From an uncultured Opitutia bacterium (GTDB lineage Bacteria > Verrucomicrobiota > Verrucomicrobiia > Opitutales > Opitutaceae), in NCBI GenBank assembly GCA_903840415.1, contig CAIMFY010000033.1, forward strand, positions 1-53,848: DNA of 53,848 nt, given 5' to 3'. Numbering within the stretch: position 1 is the first letter of the stretch; every line of letters begins with the position of its first letter. A program made the translations under genes and the position numbers. Below, piece after piece: positions 36,107 through 43,971 of the stretch. The notes under the pieces are model-generated. The model was given only the letters and a program-made list of their open reading frames with translations, had not been told where the DNA came from and made no database searches.

Positions 36107-36759
36107 TGCTTCGACCCAAGAAACGTGCTATCGTCTTTGATCTCGATGGCACACTTGTCGACAGCTTGCCTCTTGTGCTGCGTTCGATCGCCCATGCGAT
36201 CGAACCGTTTGCCCCGGCGCGGCCGACGATGGAGATCTTTGCGCACCTTGGCGGCCCGCCACGACGGTTTCTCGGTGGACTAGTCGGAGACGAGCGGCAT
36301 GTCCCAGCGGCGATGGCGCGGATGACTGAGTTTCACGATGCGAACCAACATCTTATTCTTCCATTCGAAGGAGTGCGCGCCGCGCTAGCCGACTTGCGAG
36401 CTCGTGACGTGCAACTCGCGATTTGGACCGGTCGCGATCGCGAAAGCGGCGAGATACTCCTGCGCACGCACGATTTGACGGCGTTGTTTGCGACCATTGT
36501 CTACGGCGACGATTTGCCGACACACAAGCCCACACCCGAGGGCATGCGGGAGATCTTGCGCCGGCTGGCTGTCACGGCGGAGGAAACGCTTTTTGTCGGC
36601 GATGCCGATGTCGATGTGGTCGGGGGCACCGGAGCCGGCGTTGAAACCGTGCTCATCCGCCATACGAGGAAAATTGATGAAGCCGTGCGTGCGCAGGCGT
36701 GGCGGATGGTCACCTCGCCGATCGAAGCGCTGGAACTAGCCAGGGCCGCCGCGATTTAG
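36103..36759 (+). CDS. HAD-family phosphatase (phosphoglycolate phosphatase-like)
   Basis: 218-aa haloacid-dehalogenase hydrolase. Motif I is VFDLDGTLVDS (nucleophile and acid Asp), motif II is LAIWTGRD, motif III is HKPTPEGM (Lys), and motif IV is FVGDADVDVVGG. A helical cap domain sits between motifs I and II as in Gph/PgmB proteins. Substrate unknown. The start overlaps the previous stop (ATGATG: ATG 36103 or 36106), suggesting coupling to the secreted protein. Confidence 0.85.
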   Translation: MMLRPKKRAIVFDLDGTLVDSLPLVLRSIAHAIEPFAPARPTMEIFAHLGGPPRRFLGGLVGDERHVPAAMARMTEFHDANQHLILPFEGVRAALADLRARDVQLAIWTGRDRESGEILLRTHDLTALFATIVYGDDLPTHKPTPEGMREILRRLAVTAEETLFVGDADVDVVGGTGAGVETVLIRHTRKIDEAVRAQAWRMVTSPIEALELARAAAI

Positions 36760-36844
36760 TTGTGAGGCGTGGCGAAGGGGGGCTACCCACACTGCCGGTG
36801 AAGCGATTGGTGATGGGGACACCTTTTGGGAATATTTTCGTTGC

Positions 36845-36864
36845 GGCGGCCGGTGCCGGCCGCC
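36845..36864. promoter_or_regulatory. GC-rich palindrome upstream of the tandem RHH gene
   Basis: GGCGGCCGG-TG-CCGGCCGCC: two perfect 9-bp arms with a 2-nt centre, 36 bp before the RHH start codon and 85 bp after the HAD gene. No T-run follows on the plus strand, so a terminator is unlikely; an operator for the adjacent DNA-binding-type protein is plausible. Confidence 0.45.
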
Positions 36865-36899
36865 ATTGAAACAAGTCGTCCAATCCACCCCCTTACAGC

Positions 36900-37217
36900 A
36901 TGGCTAAAAAATCTCGCAAAGTATCCGCTCCTCTCACCTTCGATCTACCTGTGTCGCTCATCGCCAAGATTGGCGCTTGCCGACGTGGACACGGCTTAAA
37001 GACGGCCAGCGAAGTCGTGCGGTTCGCAATCACAACGTTCGATTTTGAGGGCTGCGAACCGACTCGCGATCCTCACCGCCAAATCTCGGTGCGGGTGAGC
37101 CCGGAGCAGCGCGCGATGCTGAAACGCTACGGCAAGAGCAAGGACGCGAGCATTGGCGAATTGCTGCGCCTCGCGCTCGAAGCCCTCCCGCTCAAGCTGG
37201 CGAAGAAAAAAAAGTAA
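36900..37217 (+). CDS. Tandem ribbon-helix-helix-like protein (105 aa)
   Basis: Small basic protein that appears to contain two ribbon-helix-helix units in one chain. Unit 1 (about 10-50) has strand APLTFDLPVSL, then a helix and TASEVVRFAITTF. Unit 2 (about 60-98) has strand RQISVRVSPEQ, then helices RAMLKRYGKSK and IGELLRLALEAL. Each matches the strand-helix-helix pattern of MetJ/Arc folds, which normally bind DNA as dimers; a single chain could form a pseudo-dimer. A perfect palindrome lies 36 bp upstream and a strong terminator 34 bp downstream, so the gene is its own unit. A transcription-factor role is inference. Confidence 0.65.
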   Translation: MAKKSRKVSAPLTFDLPVSLIAKIGACRRGHGLKTASEVVRFAITTFDFEGCEPTRDPHRQISVRVSPEQRAMLKRYGKSKDASIGELLRLALEALPLKLAKKKK

Positions 37218-37250
37218 AAACGGCGCAACACGCGCCCTCGGTTCAATTCT

Positions 37251-37277
37251 GAGCGCAGCAAGTCTGCGCTCTTTTTT
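37251..37277 (+). terminator. Intrinsic terminator after the RHH gene
   Basis: GAGCGCAG-5 nt-CTGCGCTC followed by six T: a perfect 8-bp stem and U-tract, 34 bp after the RHH stop and 84 bp before the aminotransferase start. Confidence 0.88.
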
Positions 37278-37360
37278 GTGGTTAGGTGGTCTGCAGAATG
37301 GATCCGGAAGAGCCGGGCTTGCTTTTGCCAGGCGCCGCGCCTTTCGTCTGGCCGATTTTT

Positions 37361-38551
37361 ATGAGCATTCCTCCCACGCCTCTCTCCACTTGGGCCCGCA
37401 ACGTTTCGCCATCGCCGACGCTGGCAGTCGATGCCAAGGCCAAAGCCTTGCAAGCCGCGGGTGAGGACGTCTGCGGTTTCGCTGCGGGCGAACCCGATTT
37501 CGACACGCCTGACCACATCAAAGAGGCGTGCATCGTCGCTCTGCGGGCCGGGAAAACAAAATACGCTCCGACGCCCGGCATCGAGCCGCTGCGCGTGGCG
37601 ATTGCCGAGCGATATTTCACTGACTACCAGCACAAGGTCGCCGCGTCGCAGGTGGTTGTATCGCCGGGCGGAAAATTTTCCTGCTACCTCGGCGTGTTGG
37701 CCACGTGTTCGCCTGGAGACGAGGTCATCGTCCCCGCCCCGTTTTGGGTCAGCTACCCGGAAATGGTGAAATTGGCGGGTGCGGTGCCAAAGCTGGTGCT
37801 CGCCGACGATCGCACGGGCTTCAAACTCACTCCTGCTCTCCTCGAATCCGCCATCACGCCGCGCACCAAGCTCGTCATCCTCAATTCTCCCTCGAACCCG
37901 ACCGGCGCGGTCTACACTCGTGCCGAACTTGAGGCGCTCGTCGCCGTCGCGGTAAAGCATAACCTATACATTCTTTCCGACGAAATGTATGAGCACTTGG
38001 TTTATGATGGTGCGACGCCGACATGTGTGGCGACGCTCAGTCAAGAGGCCGAAGCGCGCACGATGATCGTAGCTGGTTTCTCGAAGACCTACGCGATGAC
38101 CGGCTGGCGCATCGGCACACTCGTGGCCCCGTCTCCGATCGCGAAGGCGGTCGCGGAATTGCAGAGCCAGATATCGTCGAACGTCACAACGTTTGCGCAA
38201 TACGGCGCGCTGGCAGCGCTGAAGGAGAAAGAGAAAACGGCCGCGGCTCTGAAGACCATGCTCGCCGCCTTCGATCGGCGCCGGAAATACCTCCATGCCG
38301 AGTTGAACAAGATCCCCGGTCTCAAATGCCTGCTCGCCGAAGGCGCGTTTTATCTCTTCCCCAACATCTCTAGCTTTGGCCTGAAGGACCTAGAGTTTTG
38401 CAATCGTTTGCTCGACACCGAAAGGGTGGCGGCCGTCCCCGGTAGTGCGTTTGGTGCCGAGGGCTATTTGCGCCTCAGCTACGCGACGAGCGACGAGATT
38501 ATCGCCAAAGGAGTTGAGCGCCTTGCGCGGTTCTGCCGGTCGCTGCGCTGA
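37361..38551 (+). CDS. Aspartate aminotransferase-like PLP enzyme (class I, subgroup Ib type)
   Basis: 396-aa cytoplasmic aminotransferase. It shows [14 protein letters not shown], the P-loop-like [23 protein letters not shown] (binding the PLP/substrate carboxylate), [11 protein letters not shown] and the PLP Schiff-base lysine K242 in [14 protein letters not shown], with R250 next to it. This fits the aspartate (or aspartate/prephenate) aminotransferase AspB group; the precise substrate is not decided. ATG 37361 is chosen because the upstream in-frame ATG at 37286 adds residues without family character. It might supply aspartate for the dap genes further right, but it is not linked to them. 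Confidence 0.9.
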   Translation: MSIPPTPLSTWARNVSPSPTLAVDAKAKALQAAGEDVCGFAAGEPDFDTPDHIKEACIVALRAGKTKYAPTPGIEPLRVAIAERYFTDYQHKVAASQVVVSPGGKFSCYLGVLATCSPGDEVIVPAPFWVSYPEMVKLAGAVPKLVLADDRTGFKLTPALLESAITPRTKLVILNSPSNPTGAVYTRAELEALVAVAVKHNLYILSDEMYEHLVYDGATPTCVATLSQEAEARTMIVAGFSKTYAMTGWRIGTLVAPSPIAKAVAELQSQISSNVTTFAQYGALAALKEKEKTAAALKTMLAAFDRRRKYLHAELNKIPGLKCLLAEGAFYLFPNISSFGLKDLEFCNRLLDTERVAAVPGSAFGAEGYLRLSYATSDEIIAKGVERLARFCRSLR

Positions 38552-38641
38552 AGTAGCGACAAGCCGTGGCGCGCCGAAAATAGCCGCCGCTGGGTTGAGA
38601 TTGTGGTTGCCGATGCTTCGCATTGTCGGCCGCCTTGCGGC

Positions 38642-38770
38642 ATGGGTGCCAAATATCTACCGACCATCAAAGACTTGAAAGCGGCTCAACGTTTTCAGCA
38701 AAAACAGAAGCCGCTGCGTAAGTTTAAGAAGACACCGGGCGGTTCAGCGACGAGGAAAGCCCGCTCGTAA
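38642..38770 (+). CDS. Possible small basic protein (42 aa)
   Basis: Reading frame from ATG to TAA encoding 42 residues, beginning MGAKYLPTIKDLKAAQRF, with about a quarter Lys/Arg, no Cys and a basic tail (KKTPGGSATRKARS). The stop lies in the loop of the hairpin at 38751-38782. Short and without recognised relatives; it may be chance. Confidence 0.3.
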   Translation: MGAKYLPTIKDLKAAQRFQQKQKPLRKFKKTPGGSATRKARS

Positions 38771-38782
38771 CGGGTTTCCTCG
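38751..38782. repeat. 12-bp hairpin with one bulge, flanked by direct repeats
   Basis: CGAGGAAA-G-CCCG, 7-nt loop, CGGG-TTTCCTCG. The arms pair over 12 bp with a single bulged G. GGTTCAG occurs just before (38741-38747) and again at its end (38782-38788). No T-run follows, so it is not a standard terminator on the plus strand. Confidence 0.5.
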
Positions 38783-38805
38783 GTTCAGGCTTCAGCAACT
38801 ACGCG

Positions 38806-38835
38806 AAAAAAAACGCCGCGGAAGATTCCGCGGCG
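38806..38835 (-). terminator. Intrinsic terminator after pal
   Basis: On the minus strand CGCCGCGG-6 nt-CCGCGGCG is followed by eight T; it lies 45 bp after the pal stop codon. Confidence 0.85.
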
Positions 38836-38880
38836 AAATTAACCCTATCGGCGAGTAGCCGCCCGAGTAGGGAACTGGCG

Positions 38881-39435
38881 TTACTTAGCCTTGGAGACGA
38901 CGAGGTCGACGCGACGATCTTTTCCCATCGTGGCTTCATCAGCATTCTTTGCCGCTTCGAGACTACCTTTGGAAAGTGTCTCCAGTTTGTCGGCAACGAC
39001 ACCGAGCGAGAGAAGGTATTTTTTTACCGCCGCTGCTCGCCGATCACCGAGGCCAAGATTATATTCGGCAGTGCCACGCCAGTCACAATGACCTTCGAGG
39101 ACGAGGCGGTAGGTCGGATTCTTGTCGAGAAACTCCTTCGCGGCTTTGAGCTTCTCACGTTCCGCCTGTTTAATCGCGGACTGATCAAAATCAAAATAAA
39201 CGGTGTTGCCTGCGAGTGCGGCGCGATTGAGCCCGTTGGGATCCCAATCGTCGGAGCGTTGCGTAAGGTCGGTGCCGGGGGCGAGTGATGTGTCAACGTT
39301 CGACGGGTTCAGATTGCTGTTGCCCATCGGCGCAGTCTGGAGCGGCGTGGGCCGATTGGGCTTTTGGCTGCAGCCGGCAAGAGTGAGCACGGCGCTGGCG
39401 AGGACGAGGCAAAGTGGCGTCGAAACGAGTTTCAT
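38881..39435 (-). CDS. pal: Peptidoglycan-associated lipoprotein (Pal/OmpA family)
   Basis: 184-aa outer-membrane lipoprotein. A lipoprotein signal peptide ends in LTLAGC (acylated C22), a polar linker follows (about 23-75), and the OmpA-like peptidoglycan-binding domain contains TVYFDFDQSAIK, LVLEGHCDWRGTAEYNLGLGDRRAAAV and the C-terminal KDRRVDLVV. This fits Pal of the Tol-Pal system; tol genes are not in the window. ATG 39435 precedes the signal peptide. It lies 77 bp after the NarL-type regulator gene and ends at a strong terminator. Confidence 0.9.
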   Translation of the reverse strand: MKLVSTPLCLVLASAVLTLAGCSQKPNRPTPLQTAPMGNSNLNPSNVDTSLAPGTDLTQRSDDWDPNGLNRAALAGNTVYFDFDQSAIKQAEREKLKAAKEFLDKNPTYRLVLEGHCDWRGTAEYNLGLGDRRAAAVKKYLLSLGVVADKLETLSKGSLEAAKNADEATMGKDRRVDLVVSKAK

Positions 39436-39512
39436 GGGAAAGGAGTGGCGGCGGAGTGAATTTCTATTGGGCATTCCACTCCGCGGCGGCAAGGTTTTTA
39501 GACAGGCTTTTT

Positions 39513-40145
39513 CTACTCGATGAGTCCGACCTCAAGCGCGTAGCGCGTGAGACTAGCGACATCGTGAAGGTTGAGCTTGCGCATCAGGTTGGTGCGGTGG
39601 TTGTCCACGGTCTTGACGCTGATGCTGAGTTTGGCGGCGATCTCCTTGGTGCTGTGACTTTCGGCGACCAACTGGAGAATCTCGCGCTCGCGGTCGGTGA
39701 GGAAATCGGCCGCACCACTGGCAGAGGGATTGGCCACGACGTTGCGGAGGAGGGCGGCGACCGCAGGACCAAAGTAGGTGCCGCCGTTGGCGACTGTTTC
39801 CAAGCCCTTCTTGAATTCAAACAGGCCAGCGGTTTTCTCCACGAAGCCGTGGGCTCCAGCCTCCAGCATTTCACGAACCAAGACCGGGTTTTCGTGGCCA
39901 GAGAAAACAAGGACGCGCATCTGCGGCAGTTTCTTGCTGATCCGGCGGAGAATATCGACGCCGTTTAGACCCGGGAGTTTGGCATCAAGGACACAAACGT
40001 CAGGCGATGTCTCCAAGCAAAGTGCCACCGCCGCTTGACCATCGCCCGCCTCGCCAACCAATTGATAGTTGGCGTCGAGTCGCAGAATCTCCACCAGCAT
40101 TTCACGGATGGCGGTTTGGTCTTCGATGATAACTAGGCGCTTCAT
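39513..40145 (-). CDS. NarL/FixJ-family response regulator
   Basis: 210-aa DNA-binding regulator: a receiver with VIIEDQTAIR, D54 in VCVLDAKLPG, VLVFSGH and VEKTAG, then a LuxR-type helix-turn-helix (about 145-205, LTDREREILQLVAESHSTKEIAAKLSISVKTVDNHR). No kinase gene is adjacent. Its ATG is only 25 bp from the 3' end of the tRNA-Lys gene on the same strand, so it may be read from the tRNA promoter. pal follows after 77 bp. Confidence 0.93.
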   Translation of the reverse strand: MKRLVIIEDQTAIREMLVEILRLDANYQLVGEAGDGQAAVALCLETSPDVCVLDAKLPGLNGVDILRRISKKLPQMRVLVFSGHENPVLVREMLEAGAHGFVEKTAGLFEFKKGLETVANGGTYFGPAVAALLRNVVANPSASGAADFLTDREREILQLVAESHSTKEIAAKLSISVKTVDNHRTNLMRKLNLHDVASLTRYALEVGLIE

Positions 40146-40170
40146 TAATATTTTTTTCCCGAAAATCGGA

Positions 40171-40245
40171 TGGTGGGTTGGCCGGGATTCGAACCCGGAA
40201 CCAACGACTTAAAAGGACGCTGCTCTACCATTGAGCTACCAACCC
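40171..40245 (-). tRNA. tRNA-Lys (anticodon TTT), CCA encoded
   Basis: Folds as a cloverleaf of 75 nt. The acceptor is GGGTTGG/CCAACCC with discriminator A and encoded CCA. The D-arm is GCTC-AATGGTA-GAGC, the anticodon loop CTTTTAA (anticodon TTT, Lys), the variable loop TGGTT, and the T-arm CCGGG-TTCGAAT-CCCGG. The anticodon stem GCGTC/GTCGT has one U-U mismatch and one G-U pair. It ends 25 bp before the response-regulator start. Confidence 0.95.
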
Positions 40246-40595
40246 ACATACACAACCGACAATTTACTGCGCGGGGTGGTTACGGTTCATCGTTAAGGGC
40301 TTTCTGCAATAGCATTCTATCTCTGCCAAGTGACATGAACAGTGAGCAGAAAATTGAATGGGAAACAACGAACGAACATAACCTCTTACGCGAGCAATAG
40401 AGTGGCGGTTTTACGGATGTTACCAGAGTGGGAGCAAGCAGAAATGGGTAAATCGCAACCATCACGCCAAAAAACAACCCCTGCGACCGAGAAACGTCGT
40501 CCGGTGGAACAATAGCTTGTGCCGGGCAATCGACTGCGGCAACGAAAAGCCTGCTACCATCAGGGCAACTTCACCGTTTCTCTCTGTCACCGACC
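40246..40595. other. Intergenic region without a supported gene
   Basis: 350 bp between tRNA-Lys and the divergent STT3-like gene, visibly less GC-rich than the flanks. Only very short frames occur (for example 21 codons from 40335 and 32 codons from 40417). The promoters of both neighbours must lie here, but I cannot place them. Confidence 0.5.
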
Positions 40596-43205
40596 ATGCA
40601 ACTTAGCGAAGAACGATACCGCACGCGCTGGGTCATCTTGGTTGGGTTGTGGGTCGTGGCGGCAGCGATGTTGTTTTACCAGGCAGAAATCATTCGCCGC
40701 TATTTGGAGACCGCGGGTGGCTTGGGGTTGCGGGGCACTGCGGCGCCTGATACGCCGCTCAAGCAGATTTACCCGGCTTTTGCCGCCGATGCCCAAACAT
40801 GGGTCCGCCACGCGCTAGGGTTGTTGGAGGGGAATCAACTTCAACTGCGTTTTACGACAATTGATAACGCTCCGGTGGGACGGGAAGTCCATTGGAATTC
40901 GGCCTGGGCTTGGCTGATCGGATGGGCTGGTTGGCTCTACCACCTGTTTACTGGGGCGCCGCTAACAACGTCGGTCGAGCGGTCCACCGTCTGGTTGAAT
41001 CCTTGCGTTTTGCTCGCGTGCATCATGGTGCTCTCCACGTGGGCCACGAGACGCGCCGGTGCGATCGCGGGGATGATCGTGGCCGTCGCATTGATGTGTC
41101 ATGACCGGATCTACGAAGGCTTCTATCCGACCTACGTCGACCACCACGGTTTACTTACGTTGGCGGTTTTTGGACTGATGCTGGGTGCAATCATGATGGG
41201 TGGGGGATGGTGGCAGGAGAAGTCAGCCGGCCAATCGCCTCTCTTGCCGGTGTCCCCGGAAGCCGCACGGAGTGCCGCAGTTTTTTCCGCCATCTGCGGT
41301 GCTTTCGGGATGTGGGTCAGCGCAGCGTCCACCGTGCCGCCGATTGCTCTCGTCGGAGTGTCAGGGGTGATCCCGGTGCTGTGGCACGGTCGAATCGCGA
41401 TGAGAGGCGGTGCCAGATTCGACCCGCGGGTTTGGCGCATGTGGGGAAGGGTGGGAGCGTCAGCGAGCTTGTTGTTTTATCTTTTGGAATATTTTCCCGG
41501 TCATCTGGAACTGAGGTTGGAGGCCAATCACCCTTTTTATGCGCTCGCTTGGTGGGGGGCCGGTGAACTGATCGCCGAGGTATCGGGTCGCTGGTTATCG
41601 CCTGGCGAACAACAACGCTCGCCGGGGTGGAACCTCGCGTGGCCCTGTGCGGCATTGGGCGTGGTGCCTATGGTGATAATACTTGGCGGGCCGCGTGTCT
41701 TCATCGTGTTGGACCCGTTTCTCGCGAGGCTGCATTCGAACTATATTCAGGAATTCCTACCGGTCTGGCGCGCCGTGCGGGGCGCGAACGCCATGATGGT
41801 CTTTCAACTGCTCGTCGTCGACAGCTTGCCGCTGCTGGCCGGATTCGCGACACTGACCTTCCTCCGTCGCGAGACGCCGATCATCGTATGGTTTGCCACC
41901 ATCGCCGGATTGCTGTTCAGTGTGATGGCGTGGTGGCAATCGCGCTGGCTGCTTAACGCCAGCGGCGTTCAAATCTGTCTGGTGATCGTTCTGTTCGGGT
42001 GCTGGACCCGATCGGCCGGTCCCGTCACTCGCTGGCTGGTGGCGATCGCACTGGTGGGCGCGCTTTACGTCCCGACATGTGCCATTCGTGTCTGGTCGGC
42101 AGCGGATCAGGTGCGCTTGCGCCGAGTGGTCCCGCGCGATGCCATCAACGTCCTTTACCGTGACATCGCGGCCGCAATCCGCGCCAGCCAACCGGAGGGT
42201 GAAATCACGCTGCTGTCTAGCCCCAATGGCTCGACTGGCATCGGCTATTATGGGCGTTTCCATACTTTGGGGACGCTTTATTGGGAGAATCGCGACGGCC
42301 TTGAGTCGGCCGCTGCCATTTTCAGCGCCAGACCAGATGCCGACGCGGCTCAACTGCTCCGACAACACCATGTGACCCACATCGCGATTGTTTCGGAGGA
42401 GAATTTTATCCAGCAGTATTTCGAACTCCTGCACCCAGGAGCCACCATCGACCAAATCAAGCAGGGATTGGGCTACAAACTGCTGGTCGATAAAAGCGTC
42501 CCGCAATGGCTCGAAACCATCCCATATCGGGTGCCCGCCGATCTCAGTTCGCTGAAGATTGTCGTGATGTTGTTTAAGGTGAACTTTGGCCAAAATCTGG
42601 CCGAGGCGCTCTACCACGTGGCACTCGCGCAAATCGTGCAGGGAGAAATCGACGCTGCTGATCGCACGCTCGACTTGCTAATCGCGAAAGCACCTCAGCT
42701 TTATCAACCGTGGCTGCAAAAAGCGGATCTTTTCTTAGCCCGCCACCGGTGGGACGAAGCGGCGGACGCGGTCAACCGCGCCATCTCGCTGACCCCGGCC
42801 GCCGAGCGCGTTGCCGTCTGCACGCTGGTTGGCAAGTCGTTTTACGATCAGCGGCAACACGCGACTGCGCTGCGAATTTATCGGGCTTCGATGGCGCAGC
42901 AACCCACGGCCGACACGGCGTGTTATCTGGCGTGGATATTGGCCACCAGCACGGACGACTCCATCCGCAATGGTCCGGAAGCGCTGAAGTTCGCCCAGCA
43001 AGCGGTGCTGGCCGATTCCAACTCGGCCATCTATTGGGAGAGCCTAGCTGCTGCGTTGGCCGAAAATGGTCGCTTTGCTGAAGCGGTTGCGGCCGCCGAC
43101 CGGGCCATCGTCAATTCTCGGATTGGAGGCGCTCCCGCTGCCACGCAGCAGATTTTTGTGCAACGGCTTGAGACGCTTAAAACTGGCCAGCCACTCCGAA
43201 ATTGA
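40596..43205 (+). CDS. STT3-like polytopic membrane protein with C-terminal TPRs
   Basis: 869-aa protein with about a dozen membrane segments (about 10-520) and a soluble C-terminal half containing TPR-like helices (about 640-850, for example DEAADAVNRAISLTPAAERV). The N-terminal part has oligosaccharyltransferase hallmarks: ADAQTWVRHALGLLEG, then NAPVGREVHWNS (residues 91-102, like the P-G-x-x-x-HW motif of AglB/STT3), and a loop with YVDHHGLL (D182-H184, like the DHH motif). The WWDYG motif is not found; the matching place seems to read LSSPNGSTGIGYYG. It may be a glycosyltransferase of the STT3/GT66-like superfamily, possibly for protein or polymer glycosylation; activity is unproven. Confidence 0.65.
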   Translation: MQLSEERYRTRWVILVGLWVVAAAMLFYQAEIIRRYLETAGGLGLRGTAAPDTPLKQIYPAFAADAQTWVRHALGLLEGNQLQLRFTTIDNAPVGREVHWNSAWAWLIGWAGWLYHLFTGAPLTTSVERSTVWLNPCVLLACIMVLSTWATRRAGAIAGMIVAVALMCHDRIYEGFYPTYVDHHGLLTLAVFGLMLGAIMMGGGWWQEKSAGQSPLLPVSPEAARSAAVFSAICGAFGMWVSAASTVPPIALVGVSGVIPVLWHGRIAMRGGARFDPRVWRMWGRVGASASLLFYLLEYFPGHLELRLEANHPFYALAWWGAGELIAEVSGRWLSPGEQQRSPGWNLAWPCAALGVVPMVIILGGPRVFIVLDPFLARLHSNYIQEFLPVWRAVRGANAMMVFQLLVVDSLPLLAGFATLTFLRRETPIIVWFATIAGLLFSVMAWWQSRWLLNASGVQICLVIVLFGCWTRSAGPVTRWLVAIALVGALYVPTCAIRVWSAADQVRLRRVVPRDAINVLYRDIAAAIRASQPEGEITLLSSPNGSTGIGYYGRFHTLGTLYWENRDGLESAAAIFSARPDADAAQLLRQHHVTHIAIVSEENFIQQYFELLHPGATIDQIKQGLGYKLLVDKSVPQWLETIPYRVPADLSSLKIVVMLFKVNFGQNLAEALYHVALAQIVQGEIDAADRTLDLLIAKAPQLYQPWLQKADLFLARHRWDEAADAVNRAISLTPAAERVAVCTLVGKSFYDQRQHATALRIYRASMAQQPTADTACYLAWILATSTDDSIRNGPEALKFAQQAVLADSNSAIYWESLAAALAENGRFAEAVAAADRAIVNSRIGGAPAATQQIFVQRLETLKTGQPLRN

Positions 43206-43292
43206 GGCGACTGTGGACAATTACGGCGCTAAGGTCATGGAGCGATTGACCGAATCGGCCGGTGCGTATCTGCTCTCCTTCACAAAAACTTG

Positions 43293-43320
43293 GGAACAAT
43301 TCAAAAATACACCCATCAGA
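43293..43320 (+). promoter_or_regulatory. Candidate ECF-type promoter of the sigma/anti-sigma operon
   Basis: GGAACAA (43293-43299), a 16-nt A/T-rich spacer, then TCAGA (43316-43320), 14 bp before the sigma start codon. It resembles the GGAAC-type -35 with a TCTRA-type -10 used by RpoE-like sigma factors, which would mean autoregulation. The leader would be very short; low confidence. Confidence 0.3.
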
Positions 43321-43334
43321 GCGAAGCAGAACGC

Positions 43335-43940
43335 ATGACTGCAAAAGCTCAAGAAGTTGCCCTCGATCGGGTGCTCGTTGATCGGTTTAAGAATGGCGAC
43401 CAGTCCGCCTTCGACGAGATGGTTGCGCGCTACTGGGATCGCATCTTTTCGATGGTGCATCAGCTCCTTCGCAATCAGCAGGATGCGGAGGAAGTGACGC
43501 AAGATGCGTTCATTCGGGCCCATCGCGGCCTCGTAAATTTCCGGGGAGATTCTGCCTTTTCGACCTGGCTTTACCAGATCGCCACGAACTTGGCACGCAA
43601 CCGCTACTGGTACTGGTGGCGCCGCAAGCGGGACAAGTCGGTCTCGTTCGATGCGCCGATCGGGGCGGAAAATGATTTGACGCTCGCTGACGTGATCCCG
43701 GCCGAAGTCGAGTCGCCGGACGACATCACGGTGACGACCGAGTTTGTCGATCGCATCGGCAAGGGCATGGAAAAACTTTCAGCGAAGCATCGCGAGATTC
43801 TCGTCCTGCGAAACATCAAGAATCTCTCCTACGAAGAGATTGCCGGCATCCTCGGCATTTCTGTCGGCACCGTGAAAAGCCGCATCGCCCGCGCCCGTGA
43901 AAGTCTCCGCAGCAAACTGGGCGAAGACTTCAAAATCTGA
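43335..43940 (+). CDS. ECF-subfamily RNA polymerase sigma factor (RpoE-like)
   Basis: 201-aa sigma factor. Region 2 is complete (FDEMVARYWDRIFSMVHQLLRNQQDAEEVTQDAFIRAHRGL, then FSTWLYQIATNLARNRYW), as is region 4 (LSAKHREILVLRNIKNLSYEEIAGILGISVGTVKSRIARARE). No region 1.1 or 3, as expected for ECF factors. ATG 43335 is preferred over the in-frame ATG at 43290, because the latter would lie inside the possible promoter. The gene after it encodes a likely anti-sigma factor, 31 bp downstream. Confidence 0.93.
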   Translation: MTAKAQEVALDRVLVDRFKNGDQSAFDEMVARYWDRIFSMVHQLLRNQQDAEEVTQDAFIRAHRGLVNFRGDSAFSTWLYQIATNLARNRYWYWWRRKRDKSVSFDAPIGAENDLTLADVIPAEVESPDDITVTTEFVDRIGKGMEKLSAKHREILVLRNIKNLSYEEIAGILGISVGTVKSRIARARESLRSKLGEDFKI

Positions 43941-43971
43941 TCTGTCTGACCCGTCTGACTACCACAACACC

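Larger units (their letters stand above)
38552..38880. other. Intergenic region with hairpins and a tiny reading frame
   Basis: 329 bp between the aminotransferase and pal. It holds a 42-codon basic frame (38642-38770), a long hairpin (38751-38782) flanked by GGTTCAG direct repeats, and the pal terminator. No promoter or known RNA family is recognised. Confidence 0.5.

Noticed and set aside
38751-38770. Resemblance to the conserved GAGGAAAGTCC block of RNase P RNA
   Set aside because: Only a short GAGGAAAGCCC match; no other RNase P helices or conserved blocks nearby and the region is far too short.
40417-40515. 32-codon frame in the gap before the STT3-like gene
   Set aside because: Short, no ribosome site, no motif; chance is more likely.
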